A DNA stretch of 64,000 nucleotides from assembly GCF_036323735.1 (NCBI RefSeq), contig NC_086023.1, positions 19,203,001-19,267,000 of the forward strand. The letters run 5' to 3'. The notes under the pieces are model-generated. The model had not been told where the DNA came from, did not search any database, and worked only from the letters and a program-made list of their open reading frames with translations. A program made the translations under genes and the position numbers. This document shows, one piece after another, positions 24,300 to 35,872 of the stretch (position 1 is its first letter; each line of letters opens with the position of its first letter). The DNA is from Rattus norvegicus (Eukaryota; Chordata; Mammalia; Rodentia; Muridae).

Positions 24300-24472
24300 A
24301 GGCCAGCAAGACCAGGCTCAGCAGGTAAAGTACTTGCTGCCAAGCCCAGTCCTCTGAGTCCAATCCCCAAAAGTAAAGAATCGATTTGCATCGGTTATCC
24401 TCTGAGCTCTGTACATGCTCTTTGGAACATGTGTGGAACATGCAATACACACACACACACAATTAAAATATA
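24300..24472 (+). mobile_element. B2/B3 SINE
   Basis: ggctcagcaggtaaagtact, gagtccaatccccaaaagt and a CA-rich end with aattaaaatat. Confidence 0.65.
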
Positions 24473-24984
24473 ATGAAATTGCAAGTAATATTTTCATTAA
24501 TTCCTTGAGAAATTCATACATTGTTACTGTGATCATAATCATACTCCCAACTCCTTCCAGATATACTTCCAGCTCCCTACCCACCTAACTTTGAGTTTCC
24601 TAAAAACAAAAACATCGCCTCTAATTTGCTTTGCCCAACTATTACTTGGAGTAGGGCCTGTCCTGGAGTGTGGTTGATCTAAATGGATCACACTATTGAA
24701 AAAAACTGACTCTATCTCTCCCATTAGCTATCAAATGCCAATGTGCCCCAGTTACTGGTGGGATTTTAGGCCCACATCCCGACTCCATGCTGAGATCATG
24801 TCTGTCTTGAGCTGGAACAGGTCTTTGTACATGCTGTCATAATTTCTGTGAGTCAATAGTACAAATACCCTTTCATATCTAGAAAATACTGTTTCCCTGA
24901 AGTTATTCACCACCTCTGGTCTTAGAAGAGAGAGGGCTAAATAATAATATATAGTAAAAAAAAAAAAAAACTTGAAATGGTAAT

Positions 24985-25065
24985 ACTGTATCTGTGGCTG
25001 GCCTTGAATTCATAGAGATCTGCTGTCTTTGCCTCCTGAGTGCTGAGAGCTCGACAGATTAAAAA
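24985..25065 (-). mobile_element. B1 fragment, inverted
   Basis: ggctggccttgaattcatag and tttgcctcctgagtgctgag are the inverted left half of a B1. Confidence 0.6.
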
Positions 25066-25725
25066 TTTGTGAATTAAAATAGCAATAACTATTCTAATTT
25101 ATTAAGTCAATCAATAAAGATTGAATAATTTGTGAAAGTAAAACTCTAAGAAACTGTTCGTACCTGTCTGCTGAGGGGACTTGGAGTAACAGTCTGATGA
25201 CAAAGCATTCAAGCAACTCTCACTTTAGTTCCTCACCAAAATCTACTGTTGATTCTGAGCATCCTATATAGATTTTACAAGAGAAACAATACTCATTTCC
25301 TAACTGAACAGTACCTGTTTTAAATGCACCCTCATTAGGTATGAAATTAACTGTCTTTCAAATGATGGCATACAATGTCCATTATTTGGATATTTTATTT
25401 TCCTTATTGATTTCTGCCTGCATTTGCCACAAAATACTTTTATAATTATCTTATAATCTCAGTGCCAGAGTTTGTTTTGTCCAGCATTAGGTTCTTAAGA
25501 GGCTAGCTTAACCTCTTATAAAACAGGCAAGCAAGCGATGGGAAGAGAAGTTCAGTCTGATAGATATTGATTTCTAAAAAGGTTAATATAATCCATTGTT
25601 AAACAGACATGAAGATAATAAAATGTTTCTTTTAAATGATTAAATATATTAACTTATTTTAAAAATGTCAAGGAGAAATGTTTTTAAATGTCATTCTACA
25701 ATAAAAGTAAAGGACACTCACTTAC

Positions 25726-25823
25726 CAGTTCACCCCATCTGCTTCCACCCAGGCAAAACGGTACTCATTGACCCGGAGCATCAGCTGCAGACAGCCAGCA
25801 ACACACTGCACATACTGAGAACT
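25726..25823 (-). CDS. Atp6v1h: Atp6v1h coding exon, residues ~194-226
   Basis: A 98-bp exon beginning SSQYVQCVAGCLQL and ending WVEADGVN plus two bases (TG) that complete Cys in the next exon. The acceptor is cctgtgtag; a second AG nine bases inside (ctcag before TATGTG) could act as an alternative acceptor that removes SSQ, but the protein family supports the outer one. The donor is TG|GTAAGT. It encodes helices of the N-terminal HEAT-like domain. About 16 kb of repeat-filled intron separates it from the cassette exon. Confidence 0.95.
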
Positions 25824-26424
25824 CTACACAGGAAAAGTGTGCAGTGTTAGACCGAAAAGCATCCTAGGTCACGAGGTCAAGCACACACATTTCTATAGGA
25901 AGAGTCTATACTACAATTTTTACTACAGTTGGTTAGATTTAGACTACTCGACGTCTCCTAATATCTTTTCAAAGGTCAATTCTTGTATCTGTATTTATCT
26001 TTGCTTCTTAGAAATTAAGGTGATTGTTGTTTCCCAAGATAAATCTACACATTCAGGATGAGACATAATATATTTTGAGAAATTAATTAACAAATTAACT
26101 GTACCTCTGATACTGTTTGATAAGTACTTACTTCACCTTGCCATTAACAAATCTTGGAGAGAAAATCTATAAACAGAAAATGCTGCTCTACACAATTACA
26201 CAAATATAGAAAAAAAATCAAAACCACAAAAAGAAAATAGGCCTATACGGAAGTAATTTTCAGCACATTATAAACTAAACTAAACTCCTATAAGGACACT
26301 ACTATCAAGAGGACAACACCTGCATGGACACCACCAGGGCTGAAGGCAGTAACCCACTCAGCACACAACTAGAATATGAAGAAACTTGGGCTTTGGATGT
26401 AATATAAAACATATCTTATTAAAG

Positions 26425-26533
26425 CTGATCACAGAGATGTACTCAGGAAGCAGAGGCTAGCCCAGTGCATAGAGCAAGTTCCAGGACAGCCGGGGCTGTC
26501 TACACAGAGAAACTCATCTTGGGAAAAAAAAAA
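26425..26533 (+). mobile_element. B1 fragment
   Basis: gttccaggacagccggggct and ctacacagagaaactcatct, with an A-tail. Confidence 0.7.
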
Positions 26534-27061
26534 ATCTAATTAACATCGGTAAAAGACAATATATATTTTTAAAACTTAGTTCAATAGCTGTATTTCATAA
26601 AATTGTGTTTAAATCTATTTTATTTGAGATAAATGAAAATCATATCTCCTAGACATCATAAGCCCTTCCATTTTACCACAGCTAGTAAGAACTTCTGGTT
26701 CAAACTCTTGTCTAAACATTTAACATGAGATTTATGTCTTTAAAAAATGGAGAAACAAAAAAAAATTTAAGCTCTTGCCTCCATAATGAACAAATAAAAA
26801 TGTAAAAGGAATCACAAATATCACAAGAATTTGTAAAATCTAAACTATGATACTATTAAGCTTAATGTTCTAATTTAAATAATATATATGAGCTGAACAT
26901 TCCATAGAAATTTACAGCAGTCAAACACAAAACACAGTAATGTGCATATACTTGGTAGAAGCAGATAAAGAAAAGGGAACCTTACTTCTATATAGTAGTG
27001 ACCATATAATATACACACAGATATAATTTAACATGCAACATTAACAGAAACTGAATATCAG

Positions 27062-27200
27062 AGCTCATGCCCAGAAGATCAGTACTTGGGAGGCTGAAAC
27101 AGGAGGATTGCCTTGAGTCTAAGACCAGCCTGAACTGCATACTTCACTCCAGGCCCGTCTGGTCTACAGAGTTCAGTCTTGTCTCAAAAGCCAAACACAA
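27062..27200 (+). mobile_element. B1-like SINE
   Basis: cagtacttgggaggctgaaa, gaccagcctgaactgcatac, gtctggtctacagagttcag. A short frame at 27067-27321 is a by-product. Confidence 0.65.
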
Positions 27201-27589
27201 GCAAATGACAAAATTATTAATTTTCATCTCAAATTTTCTGCAGTGGAAAAAATATGAATTTTTCCAACAGAATCAGCAGTTAGGAGCTTCTATAGAAGAA
27301 CGCAAATCCTATCTTGTTTAGAGAGAATCTCAGCGAGATTTCTAGATACAAATGCAACAAAGGCATCTTTACTCTTCTATTGATTTTACTCTATTTTCTC
27401 TGACTACACAAATGTCTTGGTTCACCCAAGTCTTTTTTGTGCCTGTTCATCATGCTATGCTACAATACACACAATACAGTACACACAAAAGGCATGGGCT
27501 CGGCAACTTGACTGCATATGCAGCATGAGCATATAAAGGCACTGGTCCTACAGGTCACAGGACTCTTTCATACACAATGCTCAGATCAT

Positions 27590-27703
27590 TTGTTTTAAGA
27601 CAGGGTCTCTCTGGGTAGCCATGGCTATCCTAGAACTCACTATGTAGATTAGGCTGGCCCTAATCTACCTCCCAAATGCTGGTGTACACCACTACACCTA
27701 GCT
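27590..27703 (-). mobile_element. B1 SINE, inverted
   Basis: gacagggtctctctgggtag, aactcactatgtagattagg, caaatgctggtgtacaccac. Confidence 0.8.
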
Positions 27704-27891
27704 GAACTCTTGCCTTTAATTAAAATGAAAAGCAACTGCTCCTTTACTCTTCATTAAATTACTTTTTAGTTTCTTGAATAAATAATTTAAACATTTTTTT
27801 AATTTTTTAATAATTTTAAAGAAAATAATAGGTCTTAGTTAAATCAATCCAACCAGTCTTACTTTTAATCCTACAAAAAAAAAAAAACCCT

Positions 27892-28078
27892 GAGCAAGGA
27901 TAGTGCGTGCCTACAATCCCTGCACTCAGGAGGCAGAGACAGGTGGATCTCTGTGAATTCAAGGTCAGCCTGGTCTATAAAGCTAGTTCCAGGAGAGTCA
28001 GGGCTATAAAAAGAAACCCTGTCTCAAAAAAAACAAAACAAAACAAAACAAAAACAAACAAAACAAAACAAAAAAAAC
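27892..28078 (+). mobile_element. B1 SINE with AAAAC-rich tail
   Basis: aaggatagtgcgtgcctaca, caggaggcagagacaggtgg, caaggtcagcctggtctata, aagaaaccctgtctc, then an AAAAC repeat tail (28026-28077). Confidence 0.85.
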
Positions 28079-28282
28079 CTAGAGAAAAATTATACAACCA
28101 AGAAAACCCATAGAGCGTACAGCCTACTCCTTAGAGATGCACTCCACTTCAGATATGTCACCACTACCTCCAAGCTGATCCATATTGTAGCCATTCTTCT
28201 CTGTCCTTTACCTAAGAGAAAAGCTCATACATAGCTTTGGCAAGATTATCTGTCTCTGTCTCTGTGTGTCTCTTTGTTTTAT

Positions 28283-28305
28283 ACACACACACACACACAC
28301 ACACA
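28283..28305. repeat. (CA)n short tract
   Basis: About 11 CA units. Confidence 0.95.
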
Positions 28306-28559
28306 ACTTTTTGCTCCATTATGCTCCACTACTCAGAGTCCTTTCCTATAGGCTTGCCCTCTCCTTCCTTTACTTTTGTGAGCAGCTTAAGGAAACTAAG
28401 CCTCTGCATGTGATCATTTACTATACCCTGGCAAAAGGCCTATGCCTATCCCTTTATGGTAGTACTACAAGTGAGAGGACAGACTTGGCCAGAGCAAGTC
28501 TGATCCATGACAAGCTGCAAACTGGCAGTTTGGAAGACTAAGCTGAAATTTCTGTTTCC

Positions 28560-29990
28560 CAGAATTGGAAAAGTCTAAACAAGTCAATTCTGGGAAAAAC
28601 TACCCCTCGCCAGCAGCAAATCAGGAAGCTGCCCCACCACCTAGCCTAAGCCAACCTCATGGGCACCCAATCAGGAGATATAGAAGCTGACCTACCACCT
28701 AGCTTGAGCGAAGTGTAGTTAATTGTCAGGAGTCATCAAGGAGAAGTTAAAAACTAGCAGGTGATCTTCCTGAAATGGTTCCACCAAGGACTGTTAAAAG
28801 TTAATGACAGATTTGCTTCTCTAGAGAAGGAGATTTCATCTGAGGAAAGATTCCTGCTATTAATATGCTTTTCCTGTTATTATTAAATATATATAACAAT
28901 CACTAGGTATTAGCCCACCCTTTTGAGCAGATCTCTGCAGAACAAAGATGCACTGCCTTGTAGTGATGCTATATAAACAAACTGATGATTTCTTAACTAT
29001 TAGAGATGACCCTATAAGAATTATTATATTAGTAATCGTTAAGCTCTTTTATAATAGACTGCAATTAAGTCTTTTCTGATGTGAAAACTGCAATGAGAAC
29101 TCTGCAAGTCTTTGTGTCATGAGTTAATTGCTTCTGAGATAGCAAGCAGGCATCTACAACTCAGAGCACATTCCAAGAAGTTGTAAAACCATTAACAAAA
29201 GGTCATAAAAAGAGAACTAAGGATATAGGGATACTATAGGTACAAAGACAGAAGATAAAATATTGACTGGATCTATCTATATGAAACTTAACTAATAACT
29301 TAAGTTACAAAAATTACGGTTTTTAATTCTCCATGAATCTGTTGAGCTAGTAACAAATAATGTTTAGCCAGATAATTACTCTTAATGGATATGCACATAA
29401 ACATTCTCTCTTCTATACTTCATATTCAATTTGATTTTAATTTATGTTTGAATTTCTAGTGAACTTTTGTAAAAAAAAAAAAAAAAGTGGTGGGGGTGCT
29501 TGGAAAAACAATGTGATCCATTCTCCAAGAAAAGGCACAAAAGACTAGGAAAGTTCACATTAGCAGGCACAGCATTGGGAACACAGTTTTGGAAGTAAAG
29601 GCAGTAGGAGTAAGGCATTGGGAGCAAGGGCACTGCTACATCATAGCAGGAGGAGAGAGCAAGATTAGGAGAAGAATGCAGAGTGGAATAATGTAGAATT
29701 ATAAGGCAACCTAAAAAAATTAAAAGATAAATATTCAGAATGCAGAAGGAAAGAGGAAAAAAGAAGCTACAGAGAGCAGAAGAACAGGCAGGCTTCTCCT
29801 TACCATGGGACAGAACAGGTCTTTTCTTAACAGCAAGACAGGCTAAGTCTTACTTAGTCTTACTAAAGAGAACAAAGCTTTCTTCTTTCAGACTTGGGTT
29901 TAATTCATTAGAAATAAAAGGATAGAAGCTTTTTCTTTCTCTATGTAATAAAGATTGGAGTTCATTTTTCATCCAGAATGAGCAAGTTCT
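28560..29990 (+). mobile_element. Possible unclassified LTR-like region
   Basis: Contains two imperfect copies of an aatcagg...ctaccacctagc block (28618-28660 and 28670-28712), a TATATAAAC-like box (~28970) and an AATAAA at ~29948. The order U3 repeats, TATA, distant poly(A) signal fits an old LTR or several fused fragments. No boundary, target duplication or known family could be established. Confidence 0.3.
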
Positions 29991-30321
29991 TTCTGACTGG
30001 CACTTGGTCTTCTGCTCCATATGAGAATAACATAAGAAAAGTATGTAGCTGGACCCAACTAGGTTGAATGGAGATTTATGAATATGTAAGCATGAATTTG
30101 TCTATGAATTTATGTGTGTTTATATTCCCCTGTGTAAAAGTTTTCCTTCTGCAAATGTGACTCTCTTCTGGTTCAATGGAAGTTTGTTGCTCTAAACCTC
30201 CCCCTAGCCTGACAAGCAAGAGACATCTGGACAAGAAGGAAAAGACTCTAGCAATTAATCTTTTACTTATTTATTTAGCTTCTATCAGACAGACACTTAA
30301 ATTACACCTAAAAAATAAACA

Positions 30322-30415
30322 GAAGCCAGATGTTATAGTGCATGTTTGTAATCTCAGCACATGGGAGGATGAGCAGAAGTTCTCAAGTTCTAGGCCAATA
30401 AGTCCTGTTACAAAA
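30322..30415 (+). mobile_element. B1-like fragment
   Basis: agccagatgttatagtgcat, gtaatctcagcacatgggag. Confidence 0.6.
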
Positions 30416-30600
30416 CAAAATATAATAAGCCAACAGCAATAACAACAAAGACCCAGGAGTTGTCAGCAGGAAACTAGAACAAATGAAATTCTTTACCTTA
30501 TTGAAGGGTCATAAAGTGGCTTAGAAAACTGACTGGCAACATGTACTCATGGTAAATTTACATAACCCCATTACTTAAAATTCCACTTTGGACAAAGGTA

Positions 30601-31440
30601 TGAAGTGGAAACTTAAGGGTTCTTTGGAAAGTCAGTCGAATGGCATTTTGTTGGGACTAACATATGAAGGAACATTTCATTAAAGTGTACACAGGTGTGA
30701 ACGGCTAAGGCAAACTCATGGCGGAACATTTTGCTAAAGCAGATACAGGAGAGAGGATATTCTGCTAAAGCAAGCACATGAAAAGACATATGATGAAGGA
30801 TTCTTTGCTAACAACTCACATGTATTAGTCGACCTTACATTGAGTAGTTGAGCTGCATAGAGAGAAATGCACCCAAAAACATCTAGGGGTGTACTGCAGT
30901 CTCGTACCACTTCTGCAGACTCAGGCTGATTGGATGCATGTTCTGAGGCAAGGCACGTGGAGGACACGTGATGTTTAGAGGGTATAAATAGGAGTCCACA
31001 GAATGACAGAGACAGAGCTTGCCTTGCTAGTTCAGCTAGCTGTGCGGTGCTTGTGAATCACTCCTTTTCGCTGATCTTTGCTTCCCTGAGAGAGGCACAG
31101 CCTAGAACTTTACCTGGCTGGTCCCTCCTGCTGACTTGAGCTGAGGCTAAGGCCTGGCTGTCTCTGCTAGGTCAGGTTACTACTATTGCTAACCCAACTC
31201 TACTGACTGGACTGCTGGTGTATCCATAAAATGTTTGCAAGTGGATCCAGCTGCCACTGCCTGCTAATCTATGAACTGAACTGCCAATTTCCAGACAACA
31301 CACCCAGAAGTTGCTCCAAAGAACTTTCCTAAACAGGTCCTCTTCCCTCATATCCTTTCTTCCCCACTACCTCTGGTGGGTGGTGGGCTACAAGGGAGGT
31401 TAAAGTGTTTAAGAACCATCATTAAAAATAAGGTTTTAAA
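30601..31440 (+). mobile_element. LTR-like element with TATA box (copy 1)
   Basis: A ~840-bp element starting tgaagtggaaac and ending gtttta before a GATA tract, related to 59124-59727 at both ends and in the middle (shared gagagaaatgcacc, ctaaacaggtcc, and cctctggt-gtgg blocks). A promoter-like segment at ~30950-30995 has CACGTGG, CACGTGA and gggTATAAATAgg, followed by gacagagacagagcttgcc. I infer a rodent ERV LTR in + orientation. No target duplication was found and the family is unassigned. Confidence 0.55.

Positions 31441-31442
<2 letters not shown>

Positions 31443-31490
<48 letters not shown>
31443..31490. repeat. (GATA)n microsatellite
   Basis: About 11 perfect GATA units right after the LTR-like element ending at 31440. 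Confidence 0.97.
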
Positions 31491-31491
<1 letters not shown>

Positions 31492-31789
31492 CCAAAACAC
31501 ATGCACAGACTGTTCACAGGCAAATTGTTCACAATTTCAAAAACTTAAAAGTAACCCAATAACTATCAATAATATAAAATAGTATAATAATATAATAAGA
31601 GCAAATATAAGGCATAGTGATAAAAGCAATGTGATATAATGCTGAGCTAGTGAATTCAGATTCCTTTACATGCAGCTCAAGATCAAATCTACACTAACAG
31701 ATCTCATAGCGATCACCTTTGAAGGAGGTATGATGAAAAGGCTGCAGTAGGAAAAACCAAGATGTATAAACTCAGCTCAAGGGAGGAAT

Positions 31790-31856
31790 GGTGGCAATGT
31801 AGTTACAGACTACTTGCTTAGCAAACATAAGACTCTGGTTTTATCCCCAACCCCAA
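31790..31856 (+). mobile_element. ID-like fragment
   Basis: atgtagttacagactacttg, cttagcaaacataagactct, ggttttatccccaacccc. It lies just left of solo LTR-1. Confidence 0.5.
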
Positions 31857-31872
31857 GATGGGGGAGGGGAAC

Positions 31873-32450
31873 TGTTGTTGTAAAAATATAAAAAATAGAA
31901 AGTATCGGTTTTTTATCCCACTAGGTCCAGCACCGCGGTGCCCCAAGATATCTGCTAGATATCTTGGCAGAAACATATCCCAACTTCACCACAGCGACCC
32001 AGTGTCTCCAGCTGCCGCACACTTTCCTACACTCAAACCCACACATAAAAGAACACACAACAATCTTTGACCCAATTGATAAGATATAATTGCCCACTTA
32101 AACATACAAAGACCGGTACCATCCATCCCTTGAGAACATTAATAACAACATGTAAATACCCAGAGCCTCCACTGTCCTGCCACGGCTTCTCCCTCTCTCT
32201 CCCTCCTGTCTCTTCCTTTCTGTTCTAGTCTCCTCCTCTTCCTTCAAACTTCTCTCCTGACCATCCTTCCTTCTCCTCCAATGACAGACCTCCTTCTATC
32301 CTGTACCTGCCCCTCACCTGTGCTTTACAAATTCAATGGGGAGAAGGTTCTGATGAAGTCACCTGAGTTCTGAGTGTGTAACTAGGCAGCTGTCCTTGGG
32401 GCAGTGGAATTACCATCAAAATACAGATAACACCGGGGCAAACCACAACA
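31873..32450. mobile_element. Solo LTR-1 (class II/ERVK-like)
   Basis: A 578-bp solo LTR whose ends can be read directly: TGTTGTTG at 31873 and CCACAACA at 32450 (inverted TGTTGT/ACAACA), flanked by a perfect 6-bp target duplication GGGAAC (31867-31872 and 32451-32456). A 6-bp duplication is typical of class II (ERVK-type) elements. Near its left end are two adjacent perfect palindromes (31930-31941 and 31943-31967). No internal proviral sequence is present, so it is the product of LTR-LTR recombination. It inserted beside an ID-like sequence (31790-31856). Orientation is not certain. Confidence 0.85.
31930..31967. repeat. Two adjacent perfect palindromes in LTR-1
   Basis: GCACCGCGGTGC (31930-31941) is a perfect 12-bp palindrome. 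One base later comes CCAAGATATCT, then GCT, then AGATATCTTGG (31943-31967), an 11-bp stem with a 3-nt loop. In RNA these would form two consecutive hairpins. Confidence 0.9.
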
Positions 32451-32887
32451 GGGAACAAATACTAAAATAGGAACAAGAAGCTTCATTTTGGTATCTTGAG
32501 AAAATCACTTTTTCAAAACTGTTTTAATATCAATAAAGAAAAATAGTGCCAGCTATTCAAAATTAAAAATCTATGCACTCCTTCCGGTCTCCATCTGCAC
32601 CTTGGAGTTAACCCTGTAGCACAGCTCTCTGGACCCAAATCCCAGGAGAACTGTACTCCTCAGTTCACAGGTAAGAAGAACACTTATGCTCTGATAACTA
32701 GCCAAAGAAGGACCTGCCCAGGATACCACAGGGCTCAGGAACCATGAAACAACTGGGAACAGAAACAACTGGGAACAGGATCCTTCGGGTCTCTATCTGT
32801 GCCTTGGAGTTAGCCCTATGGCACAACTTGCCAGACCCAAATCCTGCATGGAGAGAGAGTTGGTCACCCAGGAATGCTGTACTCCTA

Positions 32888-34328
32888 ACAGGCTGAGAAA
32901 GAAATTAGGGAAATGACGCCCTTCAAAATAGTCACAAATAATATAAAATACCTTGGTGCAACTCTAACCAAGCATGTGAAAGATCTATATGACAAGAACT
33001 TCAAGTCTCTGAAGAAAGAAATCGAAGAAGATCTCAGTAGATGGACTCATGAACTGGCAGGAATAATATAGTAAAAATGGCCATCTTGACAAAAGCAATC
33101 GGCAAATTCAATGCAATCCCCATCAAAATTCCTAGTCAATTCTTCATAGAGTTAGAAAGAGCAATTTGCAAATTCATTTAGAATAACAAAAATCTAAGAA
33201 TAGCAAGAACGATCCTCAACAGAAAAAGAACTTCTGGGGGGAATCACCATCCCTGACCTCAAGCTGTATTATAGAGCAATAGTGATAAAAAACTGCACGG
33301 TACTGGTACAAAGACAGGCAGGTAGATGGAATAGAATTGAAGACCCAGAAATGAACCCACACACCTATGGTCATTTGATCTTTGACAAAGGAGCTAAAAC
33401 CCTTCTGTGGAAAAAAGGTAACACTTTCCACAAATAGTGCTGTTTCAACTGGAGGTCAGCATGTAGAAAAATGCAAATTGATTCATTCTTACCGCCCTAT
33501 ACAAAGCTTAAGTCCAAGTGGATCAAGGACCTCCAGATAAAACCATATACACTCACACTAATAAAAGGAAAAGTGGGGAAGAACCTCAAACACATGGGCA
33601 CTGAGGAAAATTTCCTGAACAGAACACCAATGATTTATGCTCTAAGATCAAGAATCGACAAATGGGACCTCATAAAACTGCAAAGCTTCTGTAAGGCAAA
33701 GGACACTGTCACTAGGACAAAACGGCAACCAACAGATTGGGAAAAGATCTTTACCAATCCTATATCTGATAGAGGACTAATAACCAATATATACAAAGAA
33801 CTCAAGAAGCTAGATTCCAGAGAACCAAATAAACCTATTTAAAAATAGGCTGCAGAGCTAAAGAAAGAATTCTCAGCTGCAGAATAGGGAACGGCTGAGT
33901 AGTTCCTAAAGAAATGTTCAACATCCTTAGTCATCAGGGAAATGCAAATCAAAACAACTCTGAGATTCCACCTCACACCAATCAGAATGGCTAAGACCAA
34001 AACTCAGGTGACAACAGATGCTGCTGAGAAAGAGGAACACTCCTCCATTGTTGGTGGGACTGCAAGCTGGTACAACTCTGGAAATCAGTCTGGAGGTTCC
34101 TCAGGAAATTGGACATAGTCCTTACTATCTGTGGACCCAGCTACACCATTCCTGGGCATATACCCAAAAGATGCTCCAACATACAACAAGAACACTTGCT
34201 CTACTATGTTCAAAGCAGCCATATTGCAGAAGCTGGAAAGAACTCAGATGCCCTTCAACAGAGGAATGGATACAGAAAATGTGATACATCTACACAGTGG
34301 AGTACTACTCAGCTATCAAAAACAATGA
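32888..34328 (+). pseudogene. L1-B ORF2 remnant
   Basis: The 3' part of L1 ORF2 with several frameshifts and stops. A stretch in one frame at 33471-33842 encodes the conserved KSKWIKDLQIKPYTLTLI to LDSREPNKPI region and ends at a TAA. Further in-frame stops follow at ~33840-33905. The C-terminal region ends LSYQKQ at 34328. The stop-bearing part is nearly identical to 51250-51830 in L1-C. Confidence 0.88.
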
Positions 34329-35062
34329 CTTCATGAAATTCTTAGGCAAATGGATAGAATTAGAAAATATTATCCTGAGGGAGGTAACCCAATTACAAAA
34401 AACCATGCATGATATGTACTCATTGATAAGTGAATATTAGTTCAAAAGCTGGGAATACCCAAGATATAATTCACAGACCAAAGAAGTTCAAGAAGACCAA
34501 AATGTGGATGCTTTAGTCCTTAGAAGAAGGAACAAAATACTTGAGGAAATATGGATACATAGTGTGGAGCAGGAACTGTAGGAAACACCATTCAGAGACT
34601 ACCCCACCTGGGGGTCCATCCCATATGCAGACACCAAACCCAGACACTATTGTGGATGCCAAGAAGTGCATGCTGACAGAGCCTGATATAGCTGTCTCCT
34701 GAGAGGCTCTGCTAGAGCTAGACAAATACAGATGTTGATGCTCACAGCCAACCGCTGAACTGAGAATGGGGTCCCCAATGGAGGAGTTAGAAAGGACTGA
34801 TGGAGCTGAAGGGTTTGCAACCCATAGGAAGAACAACAATATCAACCAACCAGAGCTCTGAAGGACTAAACCACTATCCAAAGCCACATATGTAGCAGAG
34901 GACATCAATGGGAGGAAAGGCCCTTGGTCCTGGGAAGGTTTTATCCCCAGTGTAGGGGAATGCCAGGGTGGGTGGGTGGGTAGGTGGAGGAGCACCCTCA
35001 TAGAAGCAGGGTGAGGGAGGATGGGATAAGAGGGTTCCAGAGGGGAAACCCAGAAAGGGGAT

Positions 35063-35872
35063 TGTTTAGGTAAAAAATAAAAAAGGGCAGGACGTTCCAG
35101 CATGTACCCTGGAGGTCACTCTCTTGCTAGTTCTGGCTTAGGAGGGCCACTGGAACAAGTGCTAATTTATCTCAGAGGCTCCACGCTGCCCCCCAAGTAT
35201 CTTCTGACCAAGGCAGTCTGAGAGCCTTTCCTGCTTTTCATCTCAGTCAGCAAAGTGTCTCACCCACTAAGCTCCATCTGATCTCACACTCCCAATGGCT
35301 ACTCTCTGAGCCCTGCAGCAATCTCTACCCATCTAGTTCCCAAGTCAGGGCGCTGCCACTCCAGTTTCATACAGAGACCACCAATCTCTGCGGCTTTCTT
35401 ACTGTGGACTCTGTTCACATTTCCAGCATCCAGCCCCTGGTCTCTGCGGTGGCTACTCCTGTAACTCTCTGTTGCTGCTCCATTACATCCCCAACATCCT
35501 TCTCCTAATAGTGACGGTATAACTCCCAATCCCCGTTAAAATCATGACTCAACAACTGTAACCCAACAACCAGATTTATGTGTTAAATTCTCAATCCACA
35601 ATACATCCACACAATAAACTCACAACTAACTGATAAGGATATAAACCACCCACCTAGATAAGAGAAATTTGCCTACAGAAATCCATCCCAACTACCTTGG
35701 CAATTCAACACCACCCGGATCTGGGTCATGGTTCTCCGGCTCCATCTTGATTCTCATCCTTCTTCTCTCCGGCCTTACAAAAGCTTTGTCCCCACCTTAT
35801 CTTTTTACTATCCAATCATGGCCTTGACCTAACTTGTGCCAGCCCTCATCTGCATATAGACATCAACCTACA
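35063..35872. mobile_element. Solo LTR-2 inside the L1-B 3' UTR
   Basis: An 810-bp solo LTR starting TGTTTAGGT and ending ACCTACA, flanked by a 6-bp target duplication with one mismatch (GGGGAT at 35057-35062, GGGGGT at 35873-35878). Removing it restores the L1 3' UTR context ggggat-aacatttgaaatg, as seen in L1-C at 52875, so the insertion came after L1-B. It resembles LTR-1 at the left end and around the gataag-atata segment (35630-35645 versus 32080-32092), suggesting a related ERVK-like family. An AATAAA lies at ~35613 on the plus strand. Confidence 0.85.

Larger units (their letters stand above)
17642..25725 (-). other. Atp6v1h: Atp6v1h intron, repeat content
   Basis: An 8-kb intron. It holds L1-A (19212-21812), MLT1-like and other MaLR-like LTR fragments (22425-23015), an Lx-type L1 3' UTR fragment (23640-24190), a B2/B3 copy (24300-24472) and a B1 fragment (24985-25065). 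The stretches 17650-19190, 21830-22420, 23020-23630 and 25070-25720 show no recognisable gene or repeat. Confidence 0.7.

Noticed and set aside
28026..28077. Direct repeats resembling a CRISPR array
   Set aside because: These are the AAAAC tail of a B1 SINE; no spaced repeats or cas genes exist here, and the DNA is mammalian.
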